Assembly: GCA_036971715.1 (NCBI GenBank) | Contig: JAVHJL010000012.1 | Coordinates: 1,240,001 to 1,304,000, forward strand | Length of the DNA: 64,000 bases | Reading direction: 5' to 3' | Source of the DNA: Arthrobotrys musiformis | Lineage: Eukaryota; Ascomycota; Orbiliomycetes; Orbiliales; Orbiliaceae | In this document: piece by piece, positions 36,623-48,293 of the stretch | How the letters are laid out: every line of letters starts with the position of its first letter | How positions within the stretch are numbered: position 1 is the first letter of the stretch | Notes under the pieces: model-generated | What the model was told of the DNA's origin: nothing | The model's input: only the letters and a program-made list of their open reading frames with translations | The model's database searches: none | Made by a program: the position numbers and the translations under genes

Positions 36623-38343
36623 TTCAACACTAGCTAGGTGGGCTTTAGAGAACTGTTTGAACGTGTAAAAGTCGCTCCGAGATGCTTTCCAAGAGGATTT
36701 TTTTCGGGAAATTCGAAAGAGATTGAATATTTGTGAATGTATCTAGTTTCTCTCTGGGTGAGTGTCACAGCTATGAAGGCTCTGTTTTGATATATTTATA
36801 CGCCTGCATATCACGAGCGGAGACCTCTGCCCCAAGAGCACCTGGATTAGAGGCTAAGTAGATACAGGATAGTACATTGATACTAGATGTATAACACTAT
36901 ACCCGGGTACCCGTGCAAACCCATTATTCAAACCTCGCCAATTACGATAATATCCTCTCATGCCCTTCCGTTTCACGCTAATTATGTCACCTGAAATAAA
37001 ATCTCAAATAGTCAAATTAGTTCAGGCAGCAACGAGGTTCGAGGTTATGTAGACTAAAATCGGATGACCACGAGGATAGAAAATAGGCTATATATACAAG
37101 AGAGCCTTCAAGATTGATCCAAAAAAAGCAAGAGACACACCCATATCTACGCCTAGCTTCGAGGCTAGAGACACACGTATGCACTCTCTTATGCACGTTT
37201 ATGCATAGACTTGCCAGTGCTGCGAAGCGGGACAAAAAAAAAGAAATGGGAAGACAGCCAACTACAACAGGAAATGGAGCTACGCAAAGCTGTCAACCTT
37301 ACACACCTTCGAAAACGCCTTATTTGCCAATAGTAACTATTCACGAATCAAATGACTATCGGACCTAAGCCTCCCGTGGTTCCCAAACCCCACGTCCCTG
37401 CAAACCAGCACCTAACCCAGCAACGTTGGTCCAACTAGTACCGCTCTTCAAGAACGACAGCCAATCAATCAAGAAACCTATAATATATTTGTTAGAGAAA
37501 TTGAGAGACGAGAAATGAGTGCCGGATATAGGGATGTAATCTCTGACATGTTGTTGCTAATACAAATTTGCTCCTAATTAATACTAAATCCGGATCGATA
37601 AAAAAACAAATTCTATCTCTTGCTCGGGAAAGGCTATTATATCCCTCCCTATTTTGCTCGAATTCAATTCCTATTATTGGTTATGAATGACGAGAAACTT
37701 TTGCTTTTCTTTTTGTACTGCTTGTGGTAGTGGATAAGCAGTTGGGGGGAGAGATAGAGGGGCGTATCCGTCGGTATTGTTGCGGTGGGGCCGTACCTTT
37801 GTGGCAGGTATATAGACTTAGATAAGAGCTTGTCTCACTCTTTCGGCACGTCCGATTTGTTACATCCGTCGTATCCGCAATTTATCATCCGCTGACCACT
37901 GCCTTCGTAATCTCATATTTTACGTAATTATCGTTGCACCTCAGGTATGTAGGTTATATTGATGACATACCCTCGCTGTATGCTCGAATGGCTTGCTCAA
38001 TCAGATCGGCAGCCTAGGTTAACCAGTCTGGAGCTAACGAGTGTCATTTTTGCGAGAACCGAAAGAAGGGTCGGTTGGCGTGTCGCTGAACCCCTGAGGG
38101 GTGGGTGCGGGTCAATCACTTGTCGAAGGAAAACAATACTGGATGCTAGTGAAGAATAAGATGAACCGCCCTATGGGATTGAACGGTAGCATAGTGTTCT
38201 CTATCCTTCCTCGATATAGGCACCTCACGTAACCGCATATATATATATCTAGAAGGGCCCAGTACCCGCCCCCATCACTTTTCTCACAATCCAACATGAA
38301 AATAGATGCGACCTCTTCACACTAACATATTCAAGCTACTATC
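36623..38343. other. No gene supported
   Basis: Likely promoter of the minus-strand orphan gene (near 36623-36800) followed by unassigned sequence. A short hairpin, CTAGCTTCGAGGCTAG, lies near 37151. The frames seen are short and without signature. Confidence 0.35.
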
Positions 38344-38703
38344 ATGGCTTCACAAATCCAAACTGTCTTGTCCCGAATCTCAAACAGTGTACGCAAGATA
38401 TTCCCTTACATAGGCCGTCAGAGCTGCGACGACAAAGCGACTCAAGGCCTTGATTATGACTTTTATTGCTGTGGGGTGCCAGTCGAACGGGATATAACGC
38501 CCACATGTAGGCCTAGTTGTTCTTCTAAAGCTTTCCAACCCAATATACCGCTAATTTCAAAAGATTCAGCAACCCAAGAAGAACAGTTCGCCGCCCTAGC
38601 AATAACTATGGCAATCCCTTTACCGAAGGGATACTCCCCTCTAGGTATAGCAACTCCGCCACACGCTTGCCATTTGATGTCTCGAAGAGCTTGGCTGACT
38701 TAG
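38344..38703 (+). CDS. Small hypothetical protein
   Basis: Open frame of 119 codons starting MASQIQTVLSRISNSVRKIF, with Cys-Cys and CRPSC motifs in the middle and a Pro-rich end. A TATATATATAT tract lies about 100 nt upstream. The frame ends at a TAG near 38701, and a second 121-codon frame follows at 38725, so this could be a piece of a spliced gene. No family recognised. Confidence 0.3.
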   Translation: MASQIQTVLSRISNSVRKIFPYIGRQSCDDKATQGLDYDFYCCGVPVERDITPTCRPSCSSKAFQPNIPLISKDSATQEEQFAALAITMAIPLPKGYSPLGIATPPHACHLMSRRAWLT

Positions 38704-41103
38704 GTTGTAGATGATCTAGATACTATGGTGAAAGTTTGTGATGCGCAGACGAGCCAACTATGTACCCCCCTGCTAAAGATACCTTCAGTCTGCAATCTAG
38801 AGCTTGAAAGTTTTGGAGAGAGGCGGCTCCTTGACGTATGTACAAGAACATCCCTAGAACGGCCACCTAACTTCTCCCGCCCTTTGAGAAACCCTGGCCT
38901 AGAAAGAAGCGAAAAGAGAAAGGGGAGATACATAGAATATACGGGCGTACAGAGTAAGGAGGTATTATATCTTGTACATTCAAAGTTACAGTTGATATGT
39001 CCCTACCCCTATTACCAAATTGACGGGGATCTAGAGCTGACTGCTCTTTTATGTGATCTCCCTGAATGTCGGTATTATTCATTTTTTTGAAAGCTACTTT
39101 CTCTCCAATTAGTCCTTTACCGACGTATTCTTGCAATGTGAACTTCGCCTAGGCCTATCATATTATCATATTACCGAATGGAGTAGACAGAAATGATAGA
39201 TAGAAATCCACGATAACATCCTCTATCGTTGGGAGTGGATCGCAAGTGCGTAATCTCAGTAGTATCTGATAATCTGAACTCGAGCAACTTGGAGTGTATA
39301 AAATATATTCGTTGAGGCAGCCGTACACGTGCTGATTGATACTTCTCTCCCGTCGCATGCTAAGACGCTATTAGTATTGTATTTCCTACAAATTTCCAAA
39401 TAAAACTTTAAGGGCTTTCGTTTGAACATTGGCGGTATGCATACGTATGTAAATCTATAAAGCTAGGTCAATGTGTTGATTGTGGTGTACTTTCGAAGCT
39501 TTCCGTCAAGCACCAAAGTCAACTTAAGAGGCGGTAATACCAAGCTTGCCAGCTGAAGGGGTGTTGGATGAAAAACGTACTACAGTAGCCAGCCTAATAT
39601 ATATGATGAAGGGCGCATGAATTCAAAAGCTTAAGCTCGCCGAAGGTGGTAGTCCAAGCAAAAAGTCTCACGCTCTCTATTCCGAAAAAGCTTACTGAAC
39701 ATCACACCCGACTTGCTTGTCAGACCAGAGTATATCCAAACTTGAGGCCATAGAACTCACTGTGAGACCAGTAGCAGGTATCAGCTAAATGAGGTTACCG
39801 ATCACTTCGGTTGATTACGTCGGCTAGCCGAAGCAGGCGTACATGTTTACGTATCGTAGAAGGTATCAATACCCGGTGACGGGTCTACTTGGATGAAGCA
39901 TGAGCTAAGGCCGGGCGAGTTCCACACTACACCAATTATGATAGCGGTCCCAATATATCAACTCCAATTCAGGTTCGCGAGGTTGAGTGTTTAGCCTCCA
40001 CGCTGCAACTGGAGTTGCCAAGTTGCTAAAAAAAAATACAATCTATTGGAGTTCAATAGCAACGATTAAAGGCAGTAGTCATTTTAGGTTCGAATGGTAT
40101 CTAAGAACCCTATATTACTCTGCTAAGAAGTGCAAGTCCTATAGCTTTCTTAACTCGTGGTCATCCTCCCAGCAAACAACCGGAAGCTCCTGCCTTACCA
40201 GCGAATCCCGAATACGCATCAGGTTGCAAAGAGTTAGCCCTGGATGATCCGAGAAACTAAGTATATGTATATTGGGCTGGGCGGCCGTTTATTCGCCCCT
40301 GCGAAAATACCATGTCGCTAGGATAGAAAGGTAATTATATACACAGTGAAGAGCGATATGCAGAGGGTAGGGACATTCCTCCAGATCTATGACCCATCAT
40401 ACCAACGGGAAATGGATGGGAGGGGCTCATGTGGCAATTCTTGCTGTGCGTCTGGAAAGCGACTAGACGGCTCGGGTTGGAATCCTTCCGCGGAATGTAC
40501 CGGTTTCCTCTTTTTTTTCTGGTTGGACAGATGTGATTTGCCGTAGGAGCTTAGTAGGAGGTGCTCTGGCAACCAGTATTTATAAGTTTGCGCAAAAAAT
40601 GCTCCAAAGTCCGCATCCTTGAGCAGGTGTACTGATGCATCTGATGCAGGTGCTTTGTCGGCTCTTGTCGGACGATTTTCTGATCACGGTAGACATGATA
40701 TATATACATTAATAGAACCGAATTTGGAGCTTGATACCGCTATATTAAAGGAAAGCAATGGGTCTTTTTTGAGGATACTATGAGTCGGTGGCTCTGTTTT
40801 TTGACTCTTTATATATTATTCTGTTTCGTACTCTAGAAGAATTTCATTTTCATCGCGGTGTTTATGCGAGTTGATGTATACCCGACTTCTACCCTACAAA
40901 TAGATGAGAATACAGTGATCGTCCTAAAATCATTATGTACCACGATGACTTCAATTGATCAAACGTCATCAGCTTCCCGGGCCCGCCAGGCAAATAGTTC
41001 CAGTCAAGAAGGGTCAAGAAGCAACTCGCTCGATCGCTCGTGAACCATATATATATACGTACCGGGTTCGAGCAATCACAAGTTTAATCGAGAGGAAAAT
41101 CTT

Positions 41104-41190
41104 AAGAAAAGGAGCCAAGGGAGAGATGGAGAGAGAGTGAGAGAAAGAGAGACCGGAGGGGAAGAGATAGAGAGAAGGGAAGAGAGAAAC
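41104..41190. repeat. GA-rich low-complexity tract
   Basis: About 85 nt are made almost only of G and A (GAGAGAGTGAGAGAAAGAGAG and similar). It lies next to the left end of the candidate inverted-repeat element. Confidence 0.75.
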
Positions 41191-41203
41191 CGAACCAGAT
41201 TAT

Positions 41204-42149
41204 TCATATAAATGACGAAGCGATCCTACGTTACCGGGCGCAATTCACCATACTGAACTATCATACTAATGTATTTTTTGTCCATTCCAATATTGAATAC
41301 GTTCATTAAAACCAGTATCCTACATTCACCAATATCGAAATCCTAAATGATCCTATCCTTCATTAAAGTAGATAAATCCGCATAAAAGTCCATAATAACC
41401 CTTTCGGCCTTATTTCGAATATCATCATTGTAAAGATCCTAAGTTATTAAACTTCGAGAATTCCTATAGCTCACTCTGAAACAAAATGCCAATAAAGATC
41501 GAAGATATTTAGTAATTCTTATCCCCTCGTCTATACTATCAATAAATACGATCGATTATGGGATAAGCGACAAGTTGTTTGCAAAATTTTGATTAACAAA
41601 AAACAATAGTTAATTAAAGGTACTCTTTTGATTTTTAAGTATAACTCGAGTTATATAAAATAAATTAAATCAATTAATAATTTCCTTAATTCTTATTGTT
41701 ATTCTCAAAAACAAAAGTGTTTGGTGAAGCCTCAGCCACTCTTCTTGCGTCAACGTTGCCATTTAAGTATTGCAGTATTTATCTAAACCCCCCACTTTTG
41801 GCGAGCAATTTTTCTAAAAATATAAATCATATTCGATATTAAAGCTCCTTAAGTTTAACTTAACGTTCCTAGACCTTTTCTATGCGGTGAAAGTTGGTCC
41901 CTTTTTTATTTTATTTTTTTTGGCCTCGCTATTACCTGTCGAATTCGAATAAGTGTTCCGAGTTGCCTTGAAAAAAAAAAAATTATATTAATTATACGAC
42001 TTTTGACAAGACCGAAACGTTTTCCTCCAGTCATGGAAGGTTCTCTTCCGAGGCCACAAGTCGAAAACGATTTGATAAAAAGATTTGCTAATGCATTTTT
42101 TTTTTTTATTGAATCCATCTGTCAAAGATCGCTTCGTCATCTTATATGA
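41204..42149. mobile_element. Candidate non-autonomous element with terminal inverted repeats
   Basis: The left end TCATATAAATGACGAAGCGA (continuing TC) matches the reverse complement of the right end over 22-23 nt with one extra base. Both ends are flanked by TTAT (41200-41203 and 42150-42153), which would be a 4 bp target duplication. The interior, about 0.9 kb, is AT-rich and non-coding. It could be a degraded MITE, but the flanks are AT-rich so the duplication may be chance. Confidence 0.35.
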
Positions 42150-43858
42150 TTATAACGCTGTGGGATCGCCATATTCTACGGTCGCGATATGAAATTTCGA
42201 ACCCGTTTCGCACCTTCCTGAGATATCTCAGCTGATATAATATTGTAAAGTTGGATACAGTTATTTAATGTTTTGGAAGGGTAGGGAGGGATCTATCGAA
42301 GCAGTGTTTCTGTATTCTGTTTTGTGAAAGTTATTTTAAGGGTCGAAGGATTAACAAACCATCGTCTAGAGAGGATAAGGCATGCTCAAAGCTGGACCTC
42401 GGGCTTTACAACTTTATAAATTTAAGCGACAATACCAATTACTTGAGAAGACAGATTCAAGAGTACTATGCGGACCACTCCCCCAACAAGACTTTACACC
42501 CCAATACAGGTTGCGGCTTCTGCAACCCGGCTTCCATACAACTTCACGAATGTAGCAGATCAGCTGTGTTTCTCGATCTTGTGCAGGTTAGTTACCCCCA
42601 GCGAACTATCAGGCCTTCAATTCCAACCCAGCCATCTTAGAGTGCATTAAACCGGTAGTAAAACAACGAATCGAATCCTAGAACACAATAGCCTTTAACA
42701 GAGACTGGCCTTTCTTAAATACCTATCCTTCATCGATAATACTAGACCCGGCTTCCATTTCAGCTCTCACCACTAATTATCACTATACCTCAGATGCGAG
42801 TACAATTATGTCAATCCCAGGCCTCAAATAGGGAAAAAGGACACTCAAAAAATACAGTATAAAATCCTACTTGATTGGCTAATAGCGGTAAAATCACACT
42901 AACTTAGTACCTAAATTTCATATTAATAATTACTTAACATTATCTAGGACATAAATTATATAAAGTTATTAGAGCAACTCTATCCAAACCACTTTAACAA
43001 CAACCTAACACCTATGTTCACAAGCCTCCTCCATCAACCACATCTTATAAATCCACTAAGGGGTTAACAAAACTTTTAAGCTATATACACCTCAAAAGCG
43101 AAAGGAATTCTAGAAACTGTAGATATTTAAACAAAAGGTGAGTATAACAATAAGCTTGTGGATGGATATAATGATTTTAAAAACCAAATATCAAGTTTTG
43201 TTTTTGTTAACCCCAAGTGCGTATAGGCGGGCTAAAGCAACTAAGGGCATCAAGGATTAAGAGTGGGAATTAATCTTTTATATATTGAATATGTAGATAT
43301 AATAAATTTTAATTGAAGTTTATTATAATTCTATTTTTTAAATTATTTTCGTTGATGCCGCCCAATTCGTTACCATTTTGAGGGATAAAGATGTCGGCAA
43401 TAATTAAATCTGCATTAATCTATTAGTTAAACTGGTTCCCAACAAAATTGTGTATATTCACAAATTTAATATAACGGCTATGCTTTATATAATAACCATT
43501 AACTCGTTATTGTTTTTTGAGCTCAAATTTTACCTTGATGAGCTGTGATATGATTTTGTATAGTACATCCCTTTAAAAAATTGGTCCATGGGTTTAAATC
43601 AAATCGCCCTTTCCGATATATTGACTAATTAATTTACAATTACTACAAAACGTAATCATGAGTTTCATTTACTTTTTAATTTAGAATGTATTTCCATAAG
43701 TCTTTGAGTATATTTACAAACGCAGGTATTAATTAATATTGGTGTTAGGAGTTTGAGTATATATATAACTCTTTTGATGTTTTTTGTTTTATACACCGAT
43801 TTAATTCTCTGAGAAAAAGCGTATATCTCATGTTTAAAAGCTTGTTCTCCCGAGAAAC

Positions 43859-43888
43859 ATTTCTCATAAACCCGGGTTTATGAGAAAT
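43859..43888. repeat. 30 bp perfect palindrome
   Basis: Two 15-nt arms meet with no loop, the right arm starting GGGTTTATGAGAAAT. The centre is CCCGGG, notable in very AT-rich surroundings. A second copy of TCTC-GAGA spacing lies just upstream. No gene is nearby. Confidence 0.85.
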
Positions 43889-46289
43889 TCACCAACAAAC
43901 ATGCTATTAAGCTAGTTTAGTACTGGATATGTGAGTTGATAATTCCTCCCAATTAATACTGCAAATCAGAGGGATCTAAACCCATCCTTCGGTCAAGATC
44001 CTCTATTAACATACAACTAGTTAAGGAAACAGAAGAGGTCAGTATATCAACATCGAAAACTATATTCAAAAAATCCAAAAGGGAGTAATATTCAGGGTAT
44101 TCATTCAGAACCTTCTTCCTTCCGAGTACAACATTAGCTACTACTAATCCCCCAATATAATTTCTAAATATATATCCTACTAATATCATACATAAATAGA
44201 ATAACCCGAGTATAGGTAAAACCCATTGGTAATTGTCACTTGCAATATCGAAACGTTTTCGTTTCTGAATAAACTTGATTCAATCAAGCCCCATTTAATC
44301 ACCGAATACTAGAAATAAATGCTTCACAAGGTTGTCTCCATCTATGCAAAGTTTATCTTTAAATACGGTAGATAGGACCTATACGCTCTACCGATAATAG
44401 CCTATTACTCATCATAAAGCACTAACTAGTGTTTAAACCTTTGGAACTTCTCCTTCAGTAAAACTAACAATCGGGAACTTATGGTTCAAACGTTGTGCCA
44501 ATATGCCAAGAATATATCTACACATAATATTCTTAACATGGTAAGTAATCACAACTTGAAAATATTCAAAAGCTTCCATCAAAGAAAACATATCAAGCTC
44601 TGTAAAGGTTGACCATAACTTCAAATTATACCAATTTCTAAATATTAACTTTCCAAGTTTAAGACCCAATTGTTCAACGAGAACAACAGAGGTAGAGTTA
44701 TCTTAATAAAACCTATTACCAAACATTTCGTTCTAATAACTGACTCCTATTTTGGAATTGATATTATCGTAACTCACTATCTATAAAATCAATCAATCAA
44801 TAATCATAATTTTATAACTGCGGCTAATATTTTGATGCCGATTGTCAAAGAATTATAACCAATGCAAGTTCCGAGGCTGTGGAGCAGCTCCATTACATCC
44901 TTTGTGGTTCCGGCTGCGTAGAGGAGAAATGATACGATGGTCTGTATATCACAATTTGAGAGCGGTTCTACAGGCCATCGGATTGGCTCTTCGTGGGAAA
45001 GGTAGGGTGACTGACCAATCATTTTAGAATTCGAACTTGGGTTCTGGTGTAGATTTGGGGGAGGGGGGCTTTTGTAGACGATGTTCATAGATCTGGAATT
45101 GGGTTGAGTCGACTCCTATGTTGTGTGGTTGACAAGACTGGGTCGGATTGATATCGATTTGCGAAAAACAAAAAAAGAAAACCACAACAGAAAGAGAAAG
45201 AAGAAAACAGAAAAAAAAAGAGAGAGTAGGAAGAGAAAAAGGCCAGGACTTGGTAGGTTGGTGGGTTATAATGAGAGAAACCGAAAGTCCAACGACCATG
45301 GGATTTGTCCTTAAATACGAGCCGTTTCTCCATGGAATACTCGATCTTTCTTCCTCCTGGTCTCGCGGTGCTTCCTCCCTTATCCACACACCGTGCGAGT
45401 ACGCTCTCAAAGATCGTCTCGCAAATCGGAATACCGTAACTTAAAGGTACCCTTCAATTTTAATTATCATCTCTATCTTGAAAAATTAACCAGCGTTTCG
45501 AAACAAACCCGAAAATAGCCTACAAGTGGGATTCAGCATTCTATACTTTAATATTGGTAAAGGGTTTTATAACAAAATTGGTTGGTGATTTTACCAGAGT
45601 TCACACATCTCTTTTCCGTCGAAACTACCAATTTCGGTATTTTCCACCAAGGCAAAGAATATATTGAAATCAGATTTGAAAGTGTTGTGCGCAGCAGATT
45701 GTGTGCATATTCGCGGGGTGGTGACCAAGACCCTATTCGCACCGGGTGCGGAAGTGGGATGCGTCCAATTCCCTATTGTCGAGGTTATGGAGTGGTATCA
45801 CGCAAGGGAGGAGTTTATCGGACAATACGCGACTTTTAAGGTACCAACTGTGAAAGGTGCCTGGGCCCTAATCTCAAATGGGGTTACCTGGAATCGGCCT
45901 GGTCTCGCGGTGAAATCGGCCCGAGTTTGGAGTTGATGTTTTTGGCCTTTTGTTTGGGATAAGTTGGATTCTTTGCTGAAAAGACTGGCTTGATGGAGTT
46001 TTGTTTGTTCAGACTGGACTAAATATTACATCGAAAACTTTCTTTGGGAATGCTCGGTCGTATTTTATCGAGGGGGGGCGTGTAAGTTAGAGCTATAGCT
46101 ACAGCTAAAGTATCCGTGCATTACTGAAGTGCATTATCTATTAGTTACAATCTGTGTAATAAACCGCCTTTCTCTCGTTGTTGGAAAAAAAAGTCAACAG
46201 CTTTTATTATGGAATTAAGAAAAATAAAATCCGTGTATGCTGTATCGCTAGCGGTCTATCTAGCTTACCTCTACCAGCGGTTGAATATC

Positions 46290-46973
46290 TCAGAAACTAC
46301 CGTAGAGAAATTTCTCAGACTTGGGAGCCGGCTTGGAGGTGACTTGAAGGGTCTGTAGCAGACTTGAGGGCCTTAGTCTAACTTGGACTTCGGGCACACC
46401 GGTACAACCGCCTTTCGCACCCTTGAAAAACAGGCCCCTCCAAAACGCCTTATCCACCTTGAAAGAGCCCGGGTATTTGCAGAACTCTTCAATCGTCGAG
46501 GAGTCTACATGGTGGATTTCTTCACCAGGGAAGTTGCGCTCCCAAAACTCGACCGCCAAATCAACCGTAGACACAATCAACTGCAGCAGGGTTAGCAAAT
46601 CTAGTCCAAGCTCGGAGAATTCAAGTTACCCGTACAGGTTTGACCCGAGCCGAGGTAAGCCTCTGCCAGGGCGAGGTACTGAAACTGGCCCCGTAACCCT
46701 TGATTTGAAGAAGCCGGGTGATGCTGCTCCTCAAGTTGCCGTTCCATGTGGTCCTAAGACCATTCTTGATACCATCCCCTTTGTTATCGAACGTTTTCTT
46801 TTCTAGAGCTACCAAATCCGCCTCGAGTAGCCGTCGATCCGAACTATCCTTCTTGTAGTCCAGCAGGAATTCATTGACTTTCGCGAGTCGAACCCACGCA
46901 ACCGCTTCCGAATCGTCCGCTCTGACGTCGCCTCGATTCAACCTCAGGATTTCCAGCTGCACGGCCTCAGTTT

Positions 46974-47011
<38 letters not shown>

Positions 47012-47662
47012 AGCGGAAGGATCAGCAGCCGAGATAAAAGAAAAAGAATGAGAGAACCTCTGATATAGATCTTAACGTTCCAGCATAAGAGCACAATATT
47101 ATGAGCGGAGCCATCCTTCTCAGCCTGCTCTCGCAACCGGGAATTGTGCAGTTTCAGCGCATGATATCTGTGCTGACCCTGTTGGATCTCTATAAGATGT
47201 CCGCTTTTTTCCTCAAAGTCTAACACCCATAGTCGCCGGATCCCCACTGGACATCGCACAATAATCACGCCACTGTTTATGGGCACAAGTACCCTCCATA
47301 GCGTGGGTAGCATCGGTTCGATTGACACCCAAGTTCGAAAAAGAGTCCGCAAGGTTGTGGACATGGTCGCTCTCGAGCGGGCGTTGCTCCGTTCCTACCG
47401 CCGTTAGTAATACATACGCGCATCGTCGAAGTCGAGGTAAGAACAAACCTGTTGCACCAGTAAACTTTAAAGTCATGTCCTCAAAATTGACCTTAAAAGT
47501 ACCGATGTAAGCCTGTTCAAAGGTAAAATCTGAGGGCTTGTACTGGTCAGGCTTGTAGCTGATGAAGCTCGGGGTGGTCACAACAACCCGTTTACTGTGC
47601 TTAGAATGGGTCCTAGGCTGATGGCTAGTAGGCACGTAAGCATTGGGATCGGAAGAATCCAT
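46290..47662 (-). CDS. Uncharacterised multi-exon protein
   Basis: The minus-strand reading starts MDSSDPNAYVPTSHQPRTHS (47662), is basic and Ser/Thr-rich, and continues TFEQAYIGTFKVNFEDM. After frame changes it gives FEEKSGHLIEIQQGQHRYHA, KLHNSRLREQAEKDGSAHNI (about 47220-47090), then LEILRLNRGDVRADDSEAVA and LAKVNEFLLDYKKDSSDRRL (46962-46621), then LIVSTVDLAVEFWERNFPGE (46598-46290). At least three exons or frameshifts are implied; splice sites were not settled. Heptad-like Leu and charged runs suggest coiled coil. A poly-A run at 46979-47009 (poly-T on the gene's strand) lies in a gap between blocks. No family recognised. Confidence 0.4.
46300..46385 (-). repeat. Dispersed repeat, copy 1
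   Basis: About 85 nt that match, in reverse complement, a block at 59412-59500. The core CTGCTACAGACCCTTCAAGT is identical, with mismatches and short gaps outside it. Confidence 0.7.
46979..47009. repeat. 31-nt poly-A run
   Basis: Uninterrupted A run on the plus strand, poly-T on the minus strand. Confidence 0.95.
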
Positions 47663-48136
47663 AACTATCGAGGGCTCGAGGGTAACGGCGAATATCGTTA
47701 GTGCGCAAGATATAACCGAGTATCAAGGTCGTAGGAGGGTATTCAAAAAGTAGTCGCCAAGCGGGAAAGGGAGAAATCGAAAGAAGGGCCAACAATGGTG
47801 AAGTGACAATCCGGAATCAAGACGGGATGGTGGATTTTATAGGGAGCCCAGAGCCGAGAGGGCAGAAGTGGAGTTGTGGGAAAGCCGGAACCCTCGAACG
47901 AGGGCTCGCCAAGTCTCGACGTCTCGTAACCAAATCGCGCGGCATCCTGGCTGGTGTAACCAGAAGCAAAATGCAACACACCGCGGTGTCGAAGAACCGA
48001 CCAAGGGTAATTAGTTACGAGAGCACCAGTTTACGGGTTCGCTCATACCAAGCGAGACATTAAAAACTAGATATGGTGTCTTGCGCCACACATTTCCCCG
48101 ACTGCAGCCTGTGAGAGAGAGCTCGAGAGAAAGAGA

Positions 48137-48192
48137 CTTCTTCTTGTTCTTCTTCTTGTTCTTCTTCTTCTTGTTCTTCTTGTTCTTCTTTT
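48137..48192. repeat. TTC/TTG microsatellite
   Basis: Pyrimidine-rich run of TTCTTC and TTCTTG units in the leader of gypsy element 2, immediately before the paired hairpins. Confidence 0.85.
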
Positions 48193-48194
48193 AA

Positions 48195-48253
48195 AAAACG
48201 GCTTCTCCTTCAAAGCCGTTTTTCTGCCGGCGACGCCTTCGGTCGTCGCCGGG
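48195..48253 (+). other. Two adjacent stem-loops in the gypsy 2 leader
   Basis: Stem 1 pairs AAAACGGCTT with AAGCCGTTTT over an 8 nt loop (about 48195-48223). Stem 2 pairs CCGGCGACG with CGTCGCCGG over CCTTCGGT (48227-48252). They lie about 40 nt before the gag frame, where retroelements often carry packaging or translation signals. That role is inference. Confidence 0.55.
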
Positions 48254-48293
48254 CCCTAATGTCACAAGAGAGTCTTATGCGGAATCGTCGAGC

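Larger units (their letters stand above)
38704..46289. other. Gene-poor, partly AT-rich region
   Basis: No gene is supported over this 7.6 kb. AT content rises from about 41.2 to 44.8 kb, with few open frames longer than 80 codons and none with a signature. Contents noted separately: a GA-rich tract (41104-41190), a candidate inverted-repeat element (41204-42149), and a 30 bp palindrome (43859-43888). The AT-rich block may be decayed repeats. Near 46066-46081 a G-run is followed by TGTAAGTTAG, which resembles a polypurine tract plus LTR start, but no second LTR was found. Confidence 0.45.

Noticed and set aside
45024..45410. Frames with long Phe/Ser or Lys/Glu runs
   Set aside because: Products of an A/G-rich tract on both strands; no conserved domain.
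46860..46910. GGTTCGACTC, a B-box-like tRNA motif, on the minus strand
   Set aside because: It lies inside a coding-like frame; no A-box or paired acceptor stem was seen at the needed distance.
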